Shown here: one piece after another, positions 37,122 to 47,453 of the stretch
How positions within the stretch are numbered: the stretch's first letter is position 1
How the letters are laid out: each line of letters begins with the position of its first letter
Origin: an uncultured Alphaproteobacteria bacterium
Lineage (GTDB): Bacteria; Pseudomonadota; Alphaproteobacteria; RF32; CAG-239
DNA length: 52,071 nt
Direction of reading: 5' to 3'
Assembly: GCA_944393235.1 (NCBI GenBank)
Contig: CALXZJ010000009.1
Location: 1 to 52,071 of the forward strand
Notes under the pieces: model-generated
Database searches by the model: none
Seen by the model: the letters and a program-made list of their open reading frames with translations, nothing else
What the model was told of the DNA's origin: nothing
Position numbers and translations under genes: made by a program

Positions 37122-40100
37122 TGCCGCCTCCGTTATCAGAAATAATTGATGTGTTGTTTTGCGGTTTAAAATGTTCTTTAACCGTTTCAAACAAGGCAAA
37201 CAAAGCCGGAATAAAGATAATGCCGATAAAAGTTGCCGCAATCATGCCGAAAAACACCGAACTGCCGATGGCAATTTGCGAAGCGGCGCCGGCACCTTTG
37301 GCGACAACCATCGGGAAAACACCCAAAATAAAGGTTAAAGCAGTCATTAAAACCGCACGGAATCTTTCTTCAGCGCCTTTTTGCGACGCTTGCAAAATGC
37401 TATAACCTTGTTCGCGGTAGTCTTTGGTAAATTCCACAATTAAAATAGCGTTTTTAGCCGCCAGCCCGATGAGCATAATAAGCCCAAGTTGAGCGTAGAT
37501 GCTTAAAGATTGCCCCATAAAATGCAAACCGATTAAAGCGCCTAAAATGGCAAATACCGTTGAAAACATAACCGCGAATGCCAACATCCAGCTTTCGTAC
37601 AAAGCCACCAAAAACAAGTAACAAAATATCAAAGCCAGCGTAATCAAAATCATCGCCAACCCGCGAGCTTCCACCTCTTGCAGGCTCAAGCCGGTCCACG
37701 CCAGCCGATAATCTTTTGATAAAATTTCATCGGCGATATTTTGCATATTGTCAATGGCTGTGCCGCTGCTGATATTTTCTTGCGCCATTGCGGTAATGCC
37801 GGCGGCGGTATATTGATTGTAGCGGTAAATAATTTTTGGACTGATTTCGGTTTTAATCTCGGCAAAACTGCTTATTTTAACCGGAATGTCGTCTAAAGAG
37901 CGGACATAAAGGTTGCCGACATCATCAATGTCTTTTCGATAATCAAAATCGGCTTGCATAATTACCTTGTTTATCTGCCCGTTTAGAGTGATATTGTTGA
38001 TATAGCGGGAACCGAGATTGTTTTGCAAAGCCTCAAACAAATTTGATACCGGAATTTTATAAGATTCCAACTTGACACGGTCTATATCCAGATAAATATG
38101 AGGTGTTTCTGCGGTAAAGGTGCTAAACGCATACGCCAAATCAGGCGAACGATTGAGATGTTCCAGATACAAATTTAGATTTTTATAAAGTTCTTGCGGC
38201 GAGATTGTGCCGTCAACAGCCAGCAATTCTGCCGAAAGTCCGTCGCTTTGCCCGACCCCGGGGATTGACGGCGGTGTGAAAAAATTAAATTCTGCCTGAG
38301 AGTTACCGGCAAAATCTGCTGAAAATTTTCGGGTTAATGCTTCAATGGATAAATTTTTACTTTCCCTTTTATCCCAATCTTCAAGACCGATAACCCCCAG
38401 CGCCACATTTTCGCCTTGTCCGCCAAGAATGCTGTATCCGGCAATAGTGATACAATATTTAACCCCGTCTGTGTGAAGAGCTTTTTCTGTCAGTTGCTGC
38501 AGCACATCTTCGGTTTGGTTGATACTGGCAGTATCCGCGAGTTGAATATTGGCAAAAATAATACCCTGATCTTCTTCCGGCAAAAAAGAATCCGGCGTAA
38601 ATTTAAACCCGAGGGCGATAAGTGCGATGGTGCCGATAACGGCAGCAACAGTTGCCCACAATCTTGCGGCAAAAAAAGTAACAGCGCTTAAATATTTTTC
38701 TTTAAAATAATTCAAAGCATCGTCAAACTGCTTAAAAAAGCCGTGTTGTGCTGTTGTTTCTTCTTCATTTTTAAGCAAAATCGAACATAAAGAAGGGCTT
38801 AAGGTCAGAGCATTAAAGGCAGAAAAAGCCACAGAAGTTGCAATAGCGACAGCAAATTGCTGATAGATTTTTCCGGTAATGCCAGCCATTAACCCGACAG
38901 GAATAAAAATAGAAAGCAGCACAAATGTGGTGGCAACAACAGCGCTGCCGATTTGCTGCATGGCTTTAATGGCAGCTTGACGCGAATCCAGATGTTCATT
39001 TTCCATCAGATATTGCACGCGTTCAACCACAATAATAGCGTCATCCACCACCAGACCGATGGCTAAAATCATGGCAAACAGAGTTAAAATATTAATATCA
39101 AAACCTAAAATATAAACAACCATAAAAGTGGCGATTAAAGAAACCGGAATGGTAAACAGCGGAATAAGCGTTGTGCGGATTTTTTGTAAAAAAACAAAAG
39201 TGACCAAAACCACCAACCCAAAAGTAACAAACAAGGTTTCAATAATGTTGTCAATAGAAGCGCGCACATAAGCGGTTGAATCGTAGGCAATTTCAAAGAC
39301 CATATCGTCGGGAAAAGATTGAGAAACTTCTGCAATTTTGGCGCGGATGTTTTTCATGATATCCAAAGAATTTGAATTTGGCGTCTGATTAAGAGCAATA
39401 ATCACCGCTGGTTCATTTTTAAAGGCTGATTTGATACCATATGAATCCGCACCAAGCTCAACTTTTGCCACATCTTTGAGATAAACCACGCCGCCGTCTT
39501 CGGATGTTGCAACCACAATATTTTCAAAGTCTTGAACGCTGTTCAATAAGCCTTTTGCCGTCAAAGAAAGCACCATGTTTGTACCGGATGTGCTGGGCGC
39601 GGAGCCGAGGCTTCCGACGGAAGCTTGAACGTTTTGTTGTTCCACGGCTTGAATAATGCTGTTGCTATCCAATCCCAAAGAAGTAATTTTATTAGCATCA
39701 AGCCAAATACGCATACTGTATTGCGGCCCGAAAATCTGCACATCGCCGATGCCTTTAACGCGCGCTAATGGATTTTGCAAAGTTGTATGCGCGTAATTGC
39801 TTAAATACAGACTGTCGTAAGTGTTGTTTGGCGAGCGCAAAACCAACAAGGCCAAGATATTGGGGTTTTGTGTGGTAACATCAACACCTTGTTGGGTGAC
39901 AATGACTGGCAAATCAGACATAACCTGTTGCAGCCGGTTTTGTACTTTAACTTGTGAAATGTCTGGGTTTGCGCCGACTTCAAACGTGACGGTCAATGTA
40001 TAATTGCCGCTGTCATCAGATGTCGAAGACATATAAAGCATATTTTCCACACCGTTGATTTGATTTTCAGTCGGCACCGCCACCGTATCAACCAAAACTT

Positions 40101-40266
40101 CAGCGTTTGCACCGGGATATGTCGTTTTGACCACGATTTGCGGCGGTGTGATTTCGGGATATTGCGAAATCGGCAGCACGATAATAGCCAAAGCGCCTAA
40201 CAATACCATAACAATGGAAATAACAATTGCAAAACGTGGTCTGTCAATAAAATATGCTGAAAACAT
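37114..40266 (-). CDS. RND multidrug efflux pump (HAE1/AcrB-MexB type)
   Basis: A 1050-residue proton-driven transporter with 12 membrane spans. The HAE1 start [27 protein letters not shown], the [16 protein letters not shown] motif with the proton-relay Asp pair in span 4 and the span-11 region [15 protein letters not shown] with its Lys partner are all seen. The ATG at 40266 overlaps the MFP stop by one base (TGATG), with GGAG 8 nt upstream. Substrates cannot be deduced. It is the middle gene of a three-gene operon; no TetR-type regulator is adjacent. Confidence 0.95.
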   Translation of the reverse strand: MFSAYFIDRPRFAIVISIVMVLLGALAIIVLPISQYPEITPPQIVVKTTYPGANAEVLVDTVAVPTENQINGVENMLYMSSTSDDSGNYTLTVTFEVGANPDISQVKVQNRLQQVMSDLPVIVTQQGVDVTTQNPNILALLVLRSPNNTYDSLYLSNYAHTTLQNPLARVKGIGDVQIFGPQYSMRIWLDANKITSLGLDSNSIIQAVEQQNVQASVGSLGSAPSTSGTNMVLSLTAKGLLNSVQDFENIVVATSEDGGVVYLKDVAKVELGADSYGIKSAFKNEPAVIIALNQTPNSNSLDIMKNIRAKIAEVSQSFPDDMVFEIAYDSTAYVRASIDNIIETLFVTFGLVVLVTFVFLQKIRTTLIPLFTIPVSLIATFMVVYILGFDINILTLFAMILAIGLVVDDAIIVVERVQYLMENEHLDSRQAAIKAMQQIGSAVVATTFVLLSIFIPVGLMAGITGKIYQQFAVAIATSVAFSAFNALTLSPSLCSILLKNEEETTAQHGFFKQFDDALNYFKEKYLSAVTFFAARLWATVAAVIGTIALIALGFKFTPDSFLPEEDQGIIFANIQLADTASINQTEDVLQQLTEKALHTDGVKYCITIAGYSILGGQGENVALGVIGLEDWDKRESKNLSIEALTRKFSADFAGNSQAEFNFFTPPSIPGVGQSDGLSAELLAVDGTISPQELYKNLNLYLEHLNRSPDLAYAFSTFTAETPHIYLDIDRVKLESYKIPVSNLFEALQNNLGSRYINNITLNGQINKVIMQADFDYRKDIDDVGNLYVRSLDDIPVKISSFAEIKTEISPKIIYRYNQYTAAGITAMAQENISSGTAIDNMQNIADEILSKDYRLAWTGLSLQEVEARGLAMILITLALIFCYLFLVALYESWMLAFAVMFSTVFAILGALIGLHFMGQSLSIYAQLGLIMLIGLAAKNAILIVEFTKDYREQGYSILQASQKGAEERFRAVLMTALTFILGVFPMVVAKGAGAASQIAIGSSVFFGMIAATFIGIIFIPALFALFETVKEHFKPQNNTSIISDNGGGND

Positions 40267-41429
40267 CACTTGCTCTCCGTGTTCGGACTGTCGCTTGCCG
40301 GTTTTTCCAAGACGGGCGTAACCGTTTTATTCAAATAAGAAGCATTAAAGGTTTCAGCTAAAACAAAATCGCCTTTTTGGAAAGTATTCTCAACAATAAA
40401 GTCCGCATTTTCAGAAGCCAAAATATTTATTGTTTCTTTACTGATTTTGCCATTGCGGATAAGGTAAATATAATTTCCGTTTTCTTCTAAAGAAACAAGG
40501 TTTTTAGGTATTTGAACACTGTATTTAAAAATTTGGCGAACCAAAACCGTAACATAAGCGTTAGGTGTAAGCGTTTTACCGATATTCGCGAAATCAGCAT
40601 AAACGGCAATTGTGTTTGCGGCTTTGTCAATTGTATTGTTTGTATAACGAAAAACGCCATGCTTGGCAAATATTTGCCCATCGGCAAGTTGTAATAAAAT
40701 TTCATCATCGGCAAACGGCGAAGTTTTATCAAGCTCCTGCAAATACTCTTTATCGGTTATTGAAAAAACAACGCGTATGGGGCTATATTGCACAATGGAA
40801 AAAAGAACGTCCGAAGCCGGTGAAACATAGTTGCCTTTGGTTAAAGAAACCTCACCGACAATGCCGTCAATCGGCGCACGAATAACGGTATAATCAAAGT
40901 TGACTTTAGATAAAGCATAATTAGCTTGTGCTTGTTCAAGATCCGCTTGCGCAGATAAAAATTGTGTTTGAGCATTATCAAGTTCTGTTGGCGAAACCGC
41001 TTTATTGCCGGCTTTTTTTATCCGTTCATAATAAATGGATGCATTTTTTAAGGCGGTTTCAGCCTTTAAAACTTCGGCAGCCGCCGCGGCTAATTCAGCG
41101 CGGTATTGCTCTTGTTGCAAAACAACAAGAACCTCACCTTTGCGAACATATTTTCCGCCTTTAACCATAACTTGTTCAATATAACCGCTGATAAAGGGTT
41201 TAATTTCAGCCTCGTGTATGGGTACGACATAGCCGACGTAGCGTTTGGTAAAAGGAATGTCTTGTGCTTTAATTGGCAGAGCTTTTAAGGCAAGAGTGTC
41301 AGAGGTTTCCAAAGAGGTATTTGCTGATTTTTTGAGATGTTTTTGCCAAGCAGCAAAAGAAAAACAGCCCAGTATAAAGGCTGTTAAAACAAGAATAGTG
41401 GTAAAAAATATTGTTCTTTTCTTTTCCAT
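40266..41429 (-). CDS. RND efflux periplasmic adaptor (membrane fusion protein)
   Basis: A 387-residue adaptor with an N-terminal anchor span (about 7-28), the lipoyl half-motif [26 protein letters not shown], a coiled-coil hairpin (about 115-175), a second lipoyl half ([17 protein letters not shown]) and a beta-barrel. It joins the RND pump to the outer-membrane factor. It is the first gene of the operon. The 82-nt region upstream (41430-41511) shows no clear promoter. Confidence 0.93.
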   Translation of the reverse strand: MEKKRTIFFTTILVLTAFILGCFSFAAWQKHLKKSANTSLETSDTLALKALPIKAQDIPFTKRYVGYVVPIHEAEIKPFISGYIEQVMVKGGKYVRKGEVLVVLQQEQYRAELAAAAAEVLKAETALKNASIYYERIKKAGNKAVSPTELDNAQTQFLSAQADLEQAQANYALSKVNFDYTVIRAPIDGIVGEVSLTKGNYVSPASDVLFSIVQYSPIRVVFSITDKEYLQELDKTSPFADDEILLQLADGQIFAKHGVFRYTNNTIDKAANTIAVYADFANIGKTLTPNAYVTVLVRQIFKYSVQIPKNLVSLEENGNYIYLIRNGKISKETINILASENADFIVENTFQKGDFVLAETFNASYLNKTVTPVLEKPASDSPNTESK

Positions 41430-41511
41430 AATTTTATACCCTTAAAGATAATCAGATTTTGTAAATTTAAATAGTAGGAAAAGATGATTATTCAAGCAGA
41501 TGAAAGAATAA

Positions 41512-42387
41512 TTATTGTATAACACCAACAGCTTTTGTTATTTTCCGGATAGAATTTAACTCAATCTGGCGTACACGTTCTTTAGAAATATGATAAGTTT
41601 TACTCAAATCATCCAAAGTTGCAGCCTTTTCTGCCAATCTTCGTTTAAATAAAATATCTTTTTCTCTGGAGTTTAAGACGCATAAAGCATCATTAAACAA
41701 ACGCCGACGATATCGCATGGTTTCTCTATAAGCCAAACATTCTTCCTGATTGGGTTTATTATCAGAAATAAAATCCATCCACTCTGTTGTATTGTCTGAT
41801 GCTCCGTCCAGAACAGTGTTCAATGAACCGTCATGTGCCTTTAAGCGCGTGTTCATATCTGTTACATCTTGTATGCTAACATCTAATGATTGTGCAATTT
41901 GGTTTAAAACATGTTGAGACATTTCACGGTCATCAATCAAATTAAGACGATTTTTAATTTTGCGTAAATTAAAAAACAATTTTTTTTGTGCAGCTGTCGT
42001 ACCAAGTTTAACCAACGACCATGAATTTAAGATATATTTTTGTACGGAAGCTTTAATCCACCATAAGGCATAAGTTGAAAAACGAAAACCTTTTTCCGGT
42101 TCAAATTTTTCGATAGCATATAAAAGACCGATATTTCCCTCAGAGATCATTTCGCTGATTGGTAAGCCATAACCTTTATATTTTGAAACAACCTTAACCA
42201 CCAGCCGTAAATGTGATGTCACAAGTCTATAAGCAATTTCTTTATCGCGTTTTTTTTGATATTCTATTGCCAGATTGTACTCTTCTTCTTGTTCCAAAAT
42301 CGGAAATTTGCGGATTGTTTGCAAATATCTGGTCAAATTATTTTCTGGCGAAAAGTCAAGTCCGATAAGTGTAGGCGAAGTATTCAT
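41512..42387 (-). CDS. rpoH: Heat-shock sigma factor RpoH (sigma-32)
   Basis: A 291-residue sigma-70-family factor. Region 2 is clear (EGNIGLLYAIEKFEPEKGFRFSTYALWWIKASVQKYIL). The RpoH box, diagnostic for sigma-32, is present as QKKLFFNLRKIKNRL. Region 4 ends with the helix-turn-helix LDDLSKTYHISKERVRQIE. I chose the ATG at 42387 (AAGGAG, 7 nt). It follows rluD, the usual alphaproteobacterial neighbour, with 96 nt between the two coding regions that could hold its own promoter. Confidence 0.95.
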   Translation of the reverse strand: MNTSPTLIGLDFSPENNLTRYLQTIRKFPILEQEEEYNLAIEYQKKRDKEIAYRLVTSHLRLVVKVVSKYKGYGLPISEMISEGNIGLLYAIEKFEPEKGFRFSTYALWWIKASVQKYILNSWSLVKLGTTAAQKKLFFNLRKIKNRLNLIDDREMSQHVLNQIAQSLDVSIQDVTDMNTRLKAHDGSLNTVLDGASDNTTEWMDFISDNKPNQEECLAYRETMRYRRRLFNDALCVLNSREKDILFKRRLAEKAATLDDLSKTYHISKERVRQIELNSIRKITKAVGVIQ

Positions 42388-42483
42388 GAGCTTTCTCCTT
42401 CTTATGTCATGACGTTGCAATAATAAGGAGAAGACAAAATTTCTTCAATATATCAAAAAGTTTTAATTTAGAGCATTTTCATA

Positions 42484-43479
42484 TTATATGTTATGTAAAA
42501 TGTGGATAAGTTCGCTAAAATCTTCCGGGAAATCGGTTTCAAATTTCATTTGTTTGCCGCTGCGCGGATGGATAAACCCAAGAGTCGCCGCATGCAACGC
42601 TTGCCGTGGAAAAGAATCCAAAAAGTTTTTCATGTCAGCCGGAAATTTCAAGGAAGACACATGGCTTTGTTTGTAAATTTTATCACCGATTAAACCGCAG
42701 CCGATACTGGACAAATGAACGCGTATCTGATGTGTTCTGCCTGTTTCAAGCTGGCATTGTACAAGGGCCGCTAAATTGCCGAAAGTTTCAAGGGTTTTGT
42801 AATGCGTTACGGCAAATTTTCCGCCTGTTTTAAGCAAAGCCATTTTTTTGCGGTCAAAACGCGAACGCCCAATGTTTCCCTTAATTGTACCTGAAGGAGG
42901 ATTAGGAATATTATAGACGATGGCATAATATGTCCTTTCAATGCTATGCATAAAAAATTGCTCAGAAAGTCCCTGATGTGCGAGGTCATTTTTAGCCACC
43001 ACCAGCAAACCGCTGGTTTCTTTATCAATTCGATGGACTATTCCGGGGCGTTTAACACCGCCAATGCCGGATAAATTATCTCTGCAATGATATAAAAGAG
43101 CATTAACCAAAGTGCCATGATAAGCTCCCGGCGCCGGATGAACGGTCATTCCGGCAGGTTTGTTAACCACTAACAGGTCATCATCTTCATAAACAATGTC
43201 AAGCGGAATATTTTCAGGTTGCGGGTCTGCCTCTTCCGGTTCGGGAACTTGTATTTGATAGACATCGCCTTCCTTAACCTTAAAAGAACAATCAGAAATT
43301 TCGGTTTCTTCGCAGGTAACAAAACCGTTTTTAATAAGTTTTTGGATTTGGCTGCGCGAAAATTTATAATCAGAGCAGTTTTTAGATAGAAAATCGCTTA
43401 TAAATTTATCTACACGTTCCCCTTTTTGCGCCGAAACAACGGGTTCGGTAAAAAAAATATTACAATTCTGTTCGTTCAT
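42484..43479 (-). CDS. rluD: Large-subunit rRNA pseudouridine synthase RluD-type
   Basis: A 331-residue RluA-family synthase with an N-terminal S4 RNA-binding domain (RVDKFISDFL, SRSQIQKLIKNGFV) and a catalytic domain bearing the HRIDKETSGLL motif, whose Asp is the nucleophile. It should make pseudouridines in helix 69 of 23S rRNA. The order rluD-rpoH is common in alphaproteobacteria. Confidence 0.92.
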   Translation of the reverse strand: MNEQNCNIFFTEPVVSAQKGERVDKFISDFLSKNCSDYKFSRSQIQKLIKNGFVTCEETEISDCSFKVKEGDVYQIQVPEPEEADPQPENIPLDIVYEDDDLLVVNKPAGMTVHPAPGAYHGTLVNALLYHCRDNLSGIGGVKRPGIVHRIDKETSGLLVVAKNDLAHQGLSEQFFMHSIERTYYAIVYNIPNPPSGTIKGNIGRSRFDRKKMALLKTGGKFAVTHYKTLETFGNLAALVQCQLETGRTHQIRVHLSSIGCGLIGDKIYKQSHVSSLKFPADMKNFLDSFPRQALHAATLGFIHPRSGKQMKFETDFPEDFSELIHILHNI

Positions 43480-43553
43480 TTTACAAAATTAAATAAATGT
43501 TAGATATTTTACATTAATTTTAATCTATATTGGCATAAAAGCAAGGATTGTTT

Positions 43554-43844
43554 ATGGATAAATTAAAAATTATTAAAACAACAGTTTTCTTTTTAACGTT
43601 TTGTATGGTATTTTTGTTATGTTTTCTCATAACAAAAATTATCATACAATGCGGGCAAGAACAAGATTTTTATACCATTAAGCTGGATATTTTGCCATCA
43701 CAAAAAGAATATAATCTTTTAAGCGATGGCCGGCGCTTATATATTTCCGCCGACAAAAAAATACATATCATTAATTTATCGGATAAAATTTATGAAGGGG
43801 TTGTTATCTTAGATAGCGGAGGTACAGAAAATGGCAAAAAATAA
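43554..43844 (+). CDS. Small single-span membrane protein next to rluD
   Basis: A 96-residue protein with one N-terminal span (about 8-32) and a small, probably beta-rich periplasmic domain (YNLLSDGRRLYISADKKIHIINL). No family is recognised; small DUF-type proteins of similar size sit by rluD in several alphaproteobacteria. It is divergent from rluD. Its 3' end overlaps the next gene by 14 nt. I chose the ATG at 43554 over the TTG two codons upstream. Confidence 0.6.
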   Translation: MDKLKIIKTTVFFLTFCMVFLLCFLITKIIIQCGQEQDFYTIKLDILPSQKEYNLLSDGRRLYISADKKIHIINLSDKIYEGVVILDSGGTENGKK

Positions 43845-44760
43845 AAACCAGTCAAAAAAAAACGATTCAATGCTTGATATTAACCAAACCATAATTGGGC
43901 GAATGGAACCGGAGCCGTCAAAAGATTCGGAAGATGATGAATTTGAACAACTTTTAAATAATTTTATTAACACGGACGATGCAAGCATTAATGTCGCAGC
44001 ACCGGCAGAAAAGCCTCTTACGGACATCAATGACAAAAAAAGCAATAACATACGAAAAGATATGGCACTCCTTGATTTAGGCAATGATGAAAATGAATTA
44101 GCACAAGCTTATGCCAATTTTATTGATGCCGTAACAGCCATTGCTGCCGCCAGATCAATTTCTTTGCCGGATTTTATCTTTAAGCCGCAAATGTTGGTGC
44201 CAAACTATAAACCCAGCATCGGTAGAAAAATTGTAGATGATGCTTCCTTATGTTGGGATATAATGCTGCAGGCATTTCCTGAAAAGCTTTCCATGCTTAA
44301 TCCCAATTCTGGCGATGAAGAATTTTTAAATTTTGCTGAAGGCTTATCGGATCAAAATTTACAATTGGCCATAATTTCTTACGTAGAAATTTTAATAGAC
44401 ATTGAAAATTGTGAAATTTCTTATGAGGAAAAACGTCTAAAAGCCCAACGCCGTCGAATTGAACGTGAGCTATATGAAGAATATCAGCGCCGCCGTGAGC
44501 GTAAGCTAAAATTTATAGAAGCGGTTAAAAAACGAAAATTTCCGGTAGATGCCGATCGTTTAATTAATAATTATTTCAAAACAGCAACAAAAGATGCAGA
44601 AGGAGCATTTGAAGCATTAACAAAAAATCCGGCTATTTACGCGCCGATAGAAATTCAAAAAATAAAACCGCGCTTGTTTGGCTTGATAAAAGTAACGCCG
44701 AAAGACGGAATACGCGAGAATCATCGGCTTGGGAGATTCTTAAAATACTTAAAAGTGTAA
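43831..44760 (+). CDS. Unassigned soluble protein, first of the coupling-ATPase cluster
   Basis: A 309-residue protein without signal peptide or membrane span. An acidic, probably disordered N-terminus (about 1-90) precedes a helical middle region, a strongly basic helix (about 205-235: RLKAQRRRIERELYEEYQRRRERK) and a C-terminal domain. I do not recognise the family. The start has a good ribosome site (GGAGG, about 8 nt). Co-orientation with the downstream genes suggests membership of the same accessory system. Confidence 0.6.
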   Translation: MAKNKNQSKKNDSMLDINQTIIGRMEPEPSKDSEDDEFEQLLNNFINTDDASINVAAPAEKPLTDINDKKSNNIRKDMALLDLGNDENELAQAYANFIDAVTAIAAARSISLPDFIFKPQMLVPNYKPSIGRKIVDDASLCWDIMLQAFPEKLSMLNPNSGDEEFLNFAEGLSDQNLQLAIISYVEILIDIENCEISYEEKRLKAQRRRIERELYEEYQRRRERKLKFIEAVKKRKFPVDADRLINNYFKTATKDAEGAFEALTKNPAIYAPIEIQKIKPRLFGLIKVTPKDGIRENHRLGRFLKYLKV

Positions 44761-44840
44761 AATTTTTGTCATAAAAAACATTCTGGACAAAAATAAAAAA
44801 CAGTGTTAAAGTATAAATATCTACAATACGGAGAAAACAA

Positions 44841-46874
44841 ATGGCAGAAGAAAGCACGGAAGAATTTAAGGCTAAATTAAAAGAAGATTCAGAGCGTCTT
44901 TTTGCCTTGTTGAGCAAAAAAGAGCTTTCGGCCGAAGACAAACAACAAGCAGATGCCATTATAGGAGCAAATCCGCAAATTTTAGGCTGGAAAGATTTTA
45001 CGGAAAAAGTAGCCCTGCCGGATTTAATGACAGAACATAAAAAAGAAACCGATATATCTAAATTGATAAACCGCTCGGAGCAAGCTTTACAAACGACCAG
45101 ACAAGTTTTGGACAATTTACAGCAAATGAAAAAAGAAGGGATGCTTGCGTCAGTAAAAAATCCAGCAGCAGATGTTATTGATACAGGCATAGCTCCAAAT
45201 GGTGAAACCATAGCAACGCAAACAGTTAAAAATATTAATTTTTTAGAAAGTCTGAAAACTCTACCCGAAAAAGCTGAAGAACAAGCCCTTGTTGCGGGGT
45301 ATAATAAAGAATACAAAGAGTTTCTAACCAAAATGTACAAAGATGAAAACAGTTACGGTGCCAATTCGCAAAGCCGAAATTTAAAAGGGGAAAGCACCAA
45401 AGATATTTTAAGAAATATATCAGCTGACCGAAACCCGGTACCAGTCGAAAGCCTGCGGCAAAATAATCCGCAAAATCATTTAAGCACAACAAGAACAGAG
45501 GAGAAACAAGCCATGCCGCAAAAAACATTAAGCATAGAAGAGCTTAAAGACAAAGCATATCAAGGCACATTAACGGTTGAACAAGCAAATCAGCTGCGCA
45601 AACACGATGATGATAAAAAAATTGCCGATATGAAAAATCAGGACGGCGATGCCAAAAAGAACAGGCATGAGCCCAGTAAAGATAAGTTTAGAGATGAAGA
45701 TGTCATCAAATACATGTATGAAGATTGGTTTTTGGGCGGCGCCAGCTGGTTGTTTAATACAGTTGAAGCCGGTGCATTGGGGCTTATAGATAGCGCTTGT
45801 GAGAAGGCCAGAGAAAGAGCGGCAAAATATCGTCAAGAAAAAGAGGACAAGAAAGAGAAAAAATTAAACGAATCTCATACGCGTGCCAACAATTTCCAAC
45901 AAATGACCGGCAACATGATGGATGGTTTGGGTGCTCAATGTCAGGCAAAAGCAGAATCATATAATGCTTTAATGCAAGAATTACGCGATAATTTAGGCAA
46001 CCCGAATCCAAATTGGCAGCATTTTGATCCAAACGATCCTTTTATTCAAAGACTGGAAGCCAATCCGGCCCAAGCCCGAAAATTTATAGATAAAACGTCG
46101 CAAGAGCTGCAAAACCGGACAAAGATGATAGAAACTACCGGAAAATTAGCGATGTTGATTACATCAACAGAAATGGTTGATGAGTTTATGAAAAACCACA
46201 AAACATGGAATAATAAGAACAACCAACCGGCAAGCAATGAAGAATTGCAGGAAATGTTTATGCAAAGATACCAAGAAACCCAAGGAAACATCTTACAAGC
46301 TCTGACAGTAATGGCTGAAGACAACCGAATAATGTCTGAGGCCATACACAACACAATGCCGGATCCAAAACCGGATTTAGAAACTTTTACGCAACAGCGT
46401 TTAACACAACAGCAAAACGATTTCTTAAAACAATTGGCTGAAAAAACCAAAGAAGCATCTTCTGTACAACAAGAAGATTTAAATAATAATCGTTTTAATG
46501 ATTTTAGCGATGAAAACGCATCGTCTAAGACCAGATCAAAGCTAAATCAAATTCATAAAATGATAGATGGTAAGATTAAAGATGGCAATCTTTATGACAA
46601 AGAAATTTTCAGCGTCGAGCATTCTAGAGAAAGAATTAACGCTAAAGCCGGCTTATATGAAGAGGCAATGAAAGAAAATTCACCGCAAAGCATGCAGAAA
46701 ATTTTTGAATATGCCAAAGAGTTAAACGGCTATCAGCACGAGACTTTGGAAAGCCGTCGGCTCGATGCCGCAGCCCGGCGGAATACGGTAGAAAAATATA
46801 AAAATCAAATTATAGGTCGGAACCAAAATCCTCTGACAAAAATGTTTGGAAAAATGGGGAATAATCAACGGTAA
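44841..46874 (+). CDS. Large unassigned Gln/Asn-rich helical protein
   Basis: A 677-residue soluble protein of mostly helical, Gln-, Asn-, Lys- and Glu-rich sequence. No membrane span is clear apart from a weakly hydrophobic segment near 295-312 (WFLGGASWLFNTVEAGALG). It resembles no family I know. In a cluster with a type IV coupling ATPase it could be a structural component, chaperone or secreted substrate, but this is inference. A good ribosome site (CGGAG, about 7 nt) and an 80-nt upstream gap support separate translation. Confidence 0.6.
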   Translation: MAEESTEEFKAKLKEDSERLFALLSKKELSAEDKQQADAIIGANPQILGWKDFTEKVALPDLMTEHKKETDISKLINRSEQALQTTRQVLDNLQQMKKEGMLASVKNPAADVIDTGIAPNGETIATQTVKNINFLESLKTLPEKAEEQALVAGYNKEYKEFLTKMYKDENSYGANSQSRNLKGESTKDILRNISADRNPVPVESLRQNNPQNHLSTTRTEEKQAMPQKTLSIEELKDKAYQGTLTVEQANQLRKHDDDKKIADMKNQDGDAKKNRHEPSKDKFRDEDVIKYMYEDWFLGGASWLFNTVEAGALGLIDSACEKARERAAKYRQEKEDKKEKKLNESHTRANNFQQMTGNMMDGLGAQCQAKAESYNALMQELRDNLGNPNPNWQHFDPNDPFIQRLEANPAQARKFIDKTSQELQNRTKMIETTGKLAMLITSTEMVDEFMKNHKTWNNKNNQPASNEELQEMFMQRYQETQGNILQALTVMAEDNRIMSEAIHNTMPDPKPDLETFTQQRLTQQQNDFLKQLAEKTKEASSVQQEDLNNNRFNDFSDENASSKTRSKLNQIHKMIDGKIKDGNLYDKEIFSVEHSRERINAKAGLYEEAMKENSPQSMQKIFEYAKELNGYQHETLESRRLDAAARRNTVEKYKNQIIGRNQNPLTKMFGKMGNNQR

Positions 46875-46904
46875 GAAGCTAAAAACAACAAAAAGAGGCT
46901 GGAG

Positions 46905-47399
46905 TTGTTAAAAAAAATTTTAAAATTTTTTAAATTTATTATTGTCGGGTGCGTATGGACATTTGCCCTTATATGTTTTGCGCGTTGGTTGCTGATTAAA
47001 ATTTGGAGTTTTGATATTTTTTATAAAAAGCAATGGGAAGTCATGGTTGGCTTTTGGAACAACAATGGCGTCATTATTGGCTTTTCAGATTACATGTTTT
47101 TTGTAACTTTATTGTTTGTGGTGGCTTTTTGGTTTTTCGGTTGGTATTTTTTTTACAAGCTAAAATACTCAAAGATACTCATAGCGCCGATTAATTACAT
47201 AGCAAACCGCGAATTAAAAAAATACGAAAAAGAAAGTAAGTATATCACATTTAAAAACATTTCAGTTGCAGAAAAGATAACGGTAGAAGACCTTATACAA
47301 GAACGCATCCACAAAGAAAAAAATGAAGATAATACCAAAAAAGCAGACTTGTTAAGAAAAAATATTTCAGAAAAAATAATTAAGCGTAAGGAGCAATAA
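46905..47399 (+). CDS. Two-span membrane protein with a VGCxW...WxFDIF motif (paralog 1)
   Basis: A 164-residue protein starting at TTG, with GAGG 6 nt upstream. Two membrane spans (about 10-33 and 62-85) frame a Trp-rich loop, and a charged helical tail follows. The first 70 residues align without gaps to the next gene's product; shared positions include VGC, Trp, Arg, W(S/R)FDIF, two spaced Trp and VI. The family is unknown. Adjacent to a coupling ATPase, it is a candidate membrane partner of that protein. Confidence 0.6.
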   Translation: MLKKILKFFKFIIVGCVWTFALICFARWLLIKIWSFDIFYKKQWEVMVGFWNNNGVIIGFSDYMFFVTLLFVVAFWFFGWYFFYKLKYSKILIAPINYIANRELKKYEKESKYITFKNISVAEKITVEDLIQERIHKEKNEDNTKKADLLRKNISEKIIKRKEQ

Positions 47400-47453
47400 A
47401 AACTTGTTAACTAATAAAGAATATAATATCCTCTAAACAAACGGGAGAAAAAG

